NCBI GenBank assembly: GCA_001602645.1
Contig: LUYE01000022.1
Span: 1-42,950 of the forward strand
Source of the DNA: Methanosarcinales archaeon Methan_01
GTDB lineage: Archaea > Halobacteriota > Methanosarcinia > Methanotrichales > Methanotrichaceae
Length of the DNA: 42,950 bases
Reading direction: 5' to 3'
The notes below the pieces were generated by a model. The model saw nothing but the letters and a program-made list of their open reading frames with translations. It did not search any database and was not told the DNA's origin. This document shows, one piece after another, positions 40,019-42,950 of this stretch (its first letter is position 1; every line of letters begins with the position of its first letter). Position numbers and translations under genes: made by a program.

Positions 40019-40307
40019 ATTTTTCAGCGGGTTTTATAAATCAACATCAATATACCCGGCGGCGCCGAAGGCCCCGCTGGCCGAGAATGCCGCCGCCCGT
40101 CGGCCAGGACCACCAGGGTCTCTGCCCGCCGGATCGGCGCTGGCCTCGGCGCGAGCCGGGATCGGGCGCCCGGGGTCCGCCAGGGCGAGGAGCCGAGCGA
40201 GGAGCTGGCCGCCGATCTTGCGCCCATGAAAACGCCATCTGGACTCGGGCGTGACGGATCGGACCACGTCGCAGGCGTCAACCAAGGTGTCGGCCTCCGG
40301 CCTTACT
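40019..40307. repeat. 287-bp repeat family, tandem unit 2 (289 bp)
   Basis: Same order of blocks as unit 1: ATTTTTCAG, GGGTTTTATAAATCAACATC, AATATACCCGGCGGCGCCG, the hairpin, GGGTCCGCCAGGGCGAGGAG, CGTGACGGATCGGACCACG and TCGGCCTCCGGCCTT. Differences from unit 1 include small insertions that break any common reading frame. Confidence 0.8.
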
Positions 40308-40555
40308 ATTTTTTCAGCTGATTTTATTAATCATGCTCAATATACCCCGGCGGCGCCGAAGTCCCTGCAGGCCGAGAATCCACCGCCCGTCGGCCAGGAT
40401 CGCCGAGGTCTCCGCCAGCCCGGTCGGCGCTGGCCCTGGTGCCGACCGGGATCGGACGCCCGGGGTCCGCCAGGGCGAGGAGGCGAGGGAGGGGCTGGCC
40501 GCCGGTCCCGCGCCTCGGAAACGCGACCCGAAATAGGGCGTAACGGATCGGGGTC
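40308..40555. repeat. 287-bp repeat family, tandem unit 3 (truncated at right)
   Basis: Begins ATTTTTTCAGCTGATTTTATT, CAATATACCCCGGCGGCG and runs through GGGTCCGCCAGGGCGAGGAG and GGCGTAACGGATCGG, then departs from the other units. The left part of its sequence is most like the copy at 37950 in the segment GGCCCTGGTGCCGACCGGGA. Confidence 0.75.
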
Positions 40556-40802
40556 GGGCACCCGGCGTCCTGGATGACCCTGACGCCGATGGGGTTCCCG
40601 GAATCCCCAGAACTGGTTGCCGTCCTTGATCTCCGCCGCGAGCTCTTCTCGCAGCATGTAGGGCTCTTTCTACAGATCGGGTAGTAATGAGGCCTCGGAA
40701 GGCGACGGTGGTGTCTTTCACGATTTCGTACGCGGTCTCGAGGTCGAAGGAGGTGCAGGGGTGGATGATGTGGGGGATGGTGTAGATTTTAGCAAAAAAC
40801 AA
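40530..40802 (-). pseudogene. Decayed gene with frameshifts
   Basis: From a TTG at 40802, just behind a TATA-like TTTATATAAA, the minus strand reads FAKIYTIPHIIHPCTSFDLE and AYEIVKDTTVAFRGLI. The protein-like reading then moves to another frame (KEPYMLREELAAEIKDGNQF, then WGFREP) and to a third (GNPIGVRVIQDAGCPTPIRY). Three consecutive segments, each natural in composition but in different frames, suggest one gene broken by two frameshifts. The family is not recognised. The repeat array abuts its 3' end and may have removed the rest. Confidence 0.4.
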
Positions 40803-40843
40803 TTTTTATATAAATAGTGATCTAACAAGATGTCACGGTTATT

Positions 40844-42562
40844 TTACGTTTCTTGCCTTCTCCAAGCGTCCAGAACTGTACAAACATCAATCTCTGTATG
40901 TTTGGAATTCCATTCTTTATAAAAAGATGTATCCTCGCTGTGAGGACTGGGGCTTGGTTTATCCATAATTATTCTCGTGGGCATCATTACCGAATCCCCG
41001 AGCAAGATGCATTCTCCTCTCCTCAATGTAGAAAACATGCTGGATATTCCTCTTGTAGAATCAGGGAGTAAATTCTTAACGTAACTTTGATCGTCTGGAT
41101 TTGTAATTCTTAAACACATAAATGTATTACATTGGGAAAGTATAGTTGCCGATACCTCTCTTGGCCGTTGGCTTATTATAATTATACTTATTCCATATTT
41201 TCTACCTTCTTTAGAAATTCTTTCAGCCGATAATCTTGCAGCCTCTGAAGTTGAATCCTTATCATTTAAGTAAATATGCGCTTCATCACAAACTACGGCA
41301 ATCGGATAAGTTGTGCCATTAATTCGCTTATACCAATATGAGAATTCAAATATACATCTCATTACTAACGAAATAATCGAATTTCTAACGTCGAATGGAA
41401 TCGAGCTTAAATCGATTATAACTATTTTCTTATAATTGCCCGATTCTTCGCCCAGAATTTTTCTAAACAGGTCCTCCATTGATGCAGACGTATTGTATTT
41501 CTTAGGGTGAAATATTAGGTCATAACGCTTATCATTTAGTCGAGAGTCAATCCTCATTAATAACCTTGAAAATTGTCCGTTTAAAGGTCCATTTTTCTCG
41601 CCTTTAGATCCTGGTACTCTTTCCGTATCTAATCTTCGAAACTCATTTATAATACCTTCAAAATTGAAATAAACAGGAGTGTCTATCGTAATTTTGGTCA
41701 GTTCTAGTTTCTTATTTTCGTCGACGTCTTCTTTCGCGCTCTGTAATAATTCTTTAAATTTTGCGATTTGGTTTGGTGCTGCTGATTCGGATCTATCCAC
41801 CATCAACCCTAACAATTCCTCACAATTCATTAACCAGTATGGTAACTCTAATTCTTTAGCATCAATATATTCAGCATCATCGCCAAACGCGTTTTTATAT
41901 TCTCCATGTAAGTCAAATAATATTACCGTTGACTTTGGGAATTCTGACAATTTTTGCAAAAATGATGCAGTTGTCCAAGATTTTCCGCTTCCTGTTTGCC
42001 CTAAAATTGCAGCATGTCTTGTCAAAAATGAATCAATGTTTATTTTTACCCGTTGATCTGGGATCAATGATAAATTCCCTATCGAAAAATTACCCTCAGC
42101 ATATTCTTGGTATATTTTATCAATGGTCTCAGGTAATACCGCAAAAACATCACTGTTTACCGTAGGCAAAATATTAGTTCCTTGCTCAAATTTTCCAGAG
42201 TGATTTATCGTTCCAATCGGTATGGTGGATATCATTCTTTTTGGGGCACCAAGTGGGTAATAGCCATAGTGTTCTGCTTCTTTTACTTCAGCGCTAGATA
42301 TCGATGTCTCTCTCATCTGGATTTCCGTTATCATAGATAATAGTTCACCGTTTGGTATAGATATTTTAATAAAACTTCCGGGTTGACCTATTAAAAGTGG
42401 CTTTGGACCTCCATCAGTATTTACATTTATGCTCATTTTTTCTGGAACGCCTAATTGTTGATCTCCATCTGCCGGATAATCTACAAGGCTTATATCGATT
42501 CGATCCCCGGATACACCAATGACCCTGCCGATTTTGTATTTACTCGTCGTAATCCCTCCCAA
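40844..42562 (-). CDS. HerA-family ATPase of a SIR2-HerA-type defence module
   Basis: The 572-residue protein has the HerA layout: an N-terminal barrel (IGRVIGVSGDRIDISLVDYP, about 1-90), Walker A GQTGSGKSW at 188-196, Walker B IAVVCDEAHIYL at 421-432, and an Arg-containing sensor (IISQRPREVSATILSQCNT) at about 475. HerA/FtsK-like enzymes form hexamers that translocate DNA. The SIR2-domain gene lies directly upstream, with its stop six bases before this start, which is the arrangement of known SIR2-HerA antiphage systems, where the two proteins form one large complex and deplete NAD. The start is a TTG at 42562; no better codon is seen nearby. Codon use is AT-rich, as for imported defence genes. 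Confidence 0.85.
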   Translation of the reverse strand: MGGITTSKYKIGRVIGVSGDRIDISLVDYPADGDQQLGVPEKMSINVNTDGGPKPLLIGQPGSFIKISIPNGELLSMITEIQMRETSISSAEVKEAEHYGYYPLGAPKRMISTIPIGTINHSGKFEQGTNILPTVNSDVFAVLPETIDKIYQEYAEGNFSIGNLSLIPDQRVKINIDSFLTRHAAILGQTGSGKSWTTASFLQKLSEFPKSTVILFDLHGEYKNAFGDDAEYIDAKELELPYWLMNCEELLGLMVDRSESAAPNQIAKFKELLQSAKEDVDENKKLELTKITIDTPVYFNFEGIINEFRRLDTERVPGSKGEKNGPLNGQFSRLLMRIDSRLNDKRYDLIFHPKKYNTSASMEDLFRKILGEESGNYKKIVIIDLSSIPFDVRNSIISLVMRCIFEFSYWYKRINGTTYPIAVVCDEAHIYLNDKDSTSEAARLSAERISKEGRKYGISIIIISQRPREVSATILSQCNTFMCLRITNPDDQSYVKNLLPDSTRGISSMFSTLRRGECILLGDSVMMPTRIIMDKPSPSPHSEDTSFYKEWNSKHTEIDVCTVLDAWRRQET

Positions 42563-42568
42563 TTCCTC

Positions 42569-42943
42569 TTATAATCCAGCTTCATCTGATAACAATTCGA
42601 CAAAATTACTAAATTTCCAAAGATCGGATTTTTCATCGGTCTCTACTCCATCTCTATAATATTTATCATTTGTTAAATAATTAAATGACTTATACTGTCT
42701 TAACTTGTCAAAAGTCTCTGGTTTGTATTCGCACAATGCCATGAATTTAATCCTACCTTCACGTAGTTTAGGAATTATTAATTGCTCATTTATATGTTGG
42801 TCCCTAAAACTATATCCACAACTTAAAATATATTTACACTTGTCTCCTAGAGTCTGAGTAGCGTATCGGAATAACTTATCATATGGATGCTCTAACCGTC
42901 GTTCCGCACTAACAATGTAATCTCCAAACATTTTCCCCATAAT
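42569..42943 (-). CDS. SIR2-like NAD-binding protein, C-terminal part only
   Basis: The frame of 123 residues carries the end of a SIR2_2-type domain: EHPYDKLFRYATQTL, then YILSCGYSFRDQHINEQLI at about 37-55, the usual 'GYSF.D.HIN' signature, and a final helical part (LWKFSNFVELLSDEAG). The NAD-binding N-terminal half must lie further right, but an in-frame TAA at 42944-42946 stops the frame within ten bases of the window edge. So either the gene is frameshifted, or the remaining domain is encoded in another frame or missing, or this is a sequencing error. It precedes the HerA gene. Confidence 0.7.
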   Translation of the reverse strand: MMGKMFGDYIVSAERRLEHPYDKLFRYATQTLGDKCKYILSCGYSFRDQHINEQLIIPKLREGRIKFMALCEYKPETFDKLRQYKSFNYLTNDKYYRDGVETDEKSDLWKFSNFVELLSDEAGL

Positions 42944-42950
42944 TTATAGC

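Noticed and set aside
37977-40281. Leftward open frames of 60-90 codons in every copy of the 287-bp repeat
   Set aside because: The frames share Arg/Pro-rich text but differ in phase near their ends because of one-base changes, and they have no ribosome sites; conservation is of the nucleotide sequence.
1-42950. tRNA, rRNA or a CRISPR array
   Set aside because: Nothing with a convincing cloverleaf, ribosomal RNA signature or regularly spaced repeats was seen by eye; a covariance search was not possible.

Overview
The window reads as archaeal DNA, most likely from a GC-rich methanogenic euryarchaeon of the Methanothrix (Methanosaeta) type; the genus is inference. The evidence is TATA boxes 20-30 bases before several starts, GGAGGTGA-type Shine-Dalgarno sites, N-glycosylation-rich secreted proteins and gene families common in Methanosarcinales. 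Two AT-richer accessory blocks (about 1-7500 and 37650-42950) flank a GC-rich core.

Left block: the end of a type I restriction specificity subunit; a 51-residue AbrB-like protein divergent from a SWIM-zinc-finger transposase; an overlapping pair (DUF1828-like protein and partner) beside a ribbon-helix-helix regulator; a second SWIM-fused transposase of an unrelated DDE family; and a 613-residue protein with an N-terminal winged helix, preceded by an 11-bp tandem repeat array.

Core: a three-gene operon (stub resembling the N-terminus of CHAT proteins, zinc ribbon, membrane protein); a secreted-protein region with a MacB-type ABC exporter operon flanked by two secreted proteins whose mRNAs share a 5' leader; a run of ion-transport genes (CDF, TIGR00341/DUF389, CorA, MscS, Ca/cation antiporter); a DrrAB-type ABC exporter; two B12-binding-type radical SAM enzymes; a glucokinase; an AlbA_2 protein; several small genes, including an unlisted 41-residue His/Cys-rich peptide with a strong ribosome site and an unlisted 50-residue acidic protein; an SDR; a Walker-A-less ATPase overlapping a second MscS channel; an amidohydrolase; and a TetR-membrane protein pair.

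Right block: an isolated EF-hand-containing substrate-binding protein sits between copies of a roughly 287-bp GC-rich repeat, three copies of which are in tandem. Then come a decayed gene and, at the edge, the HerA ATPase and C-terminal part of SIR2 from a SIR2-HerA defence module. The best candidates for something undescribed are the 287-bp repeat family, the shared 5' leader, the His-rich peptide, the two SWIM-transposase fusions, and the 613-residue protein with its repeats.
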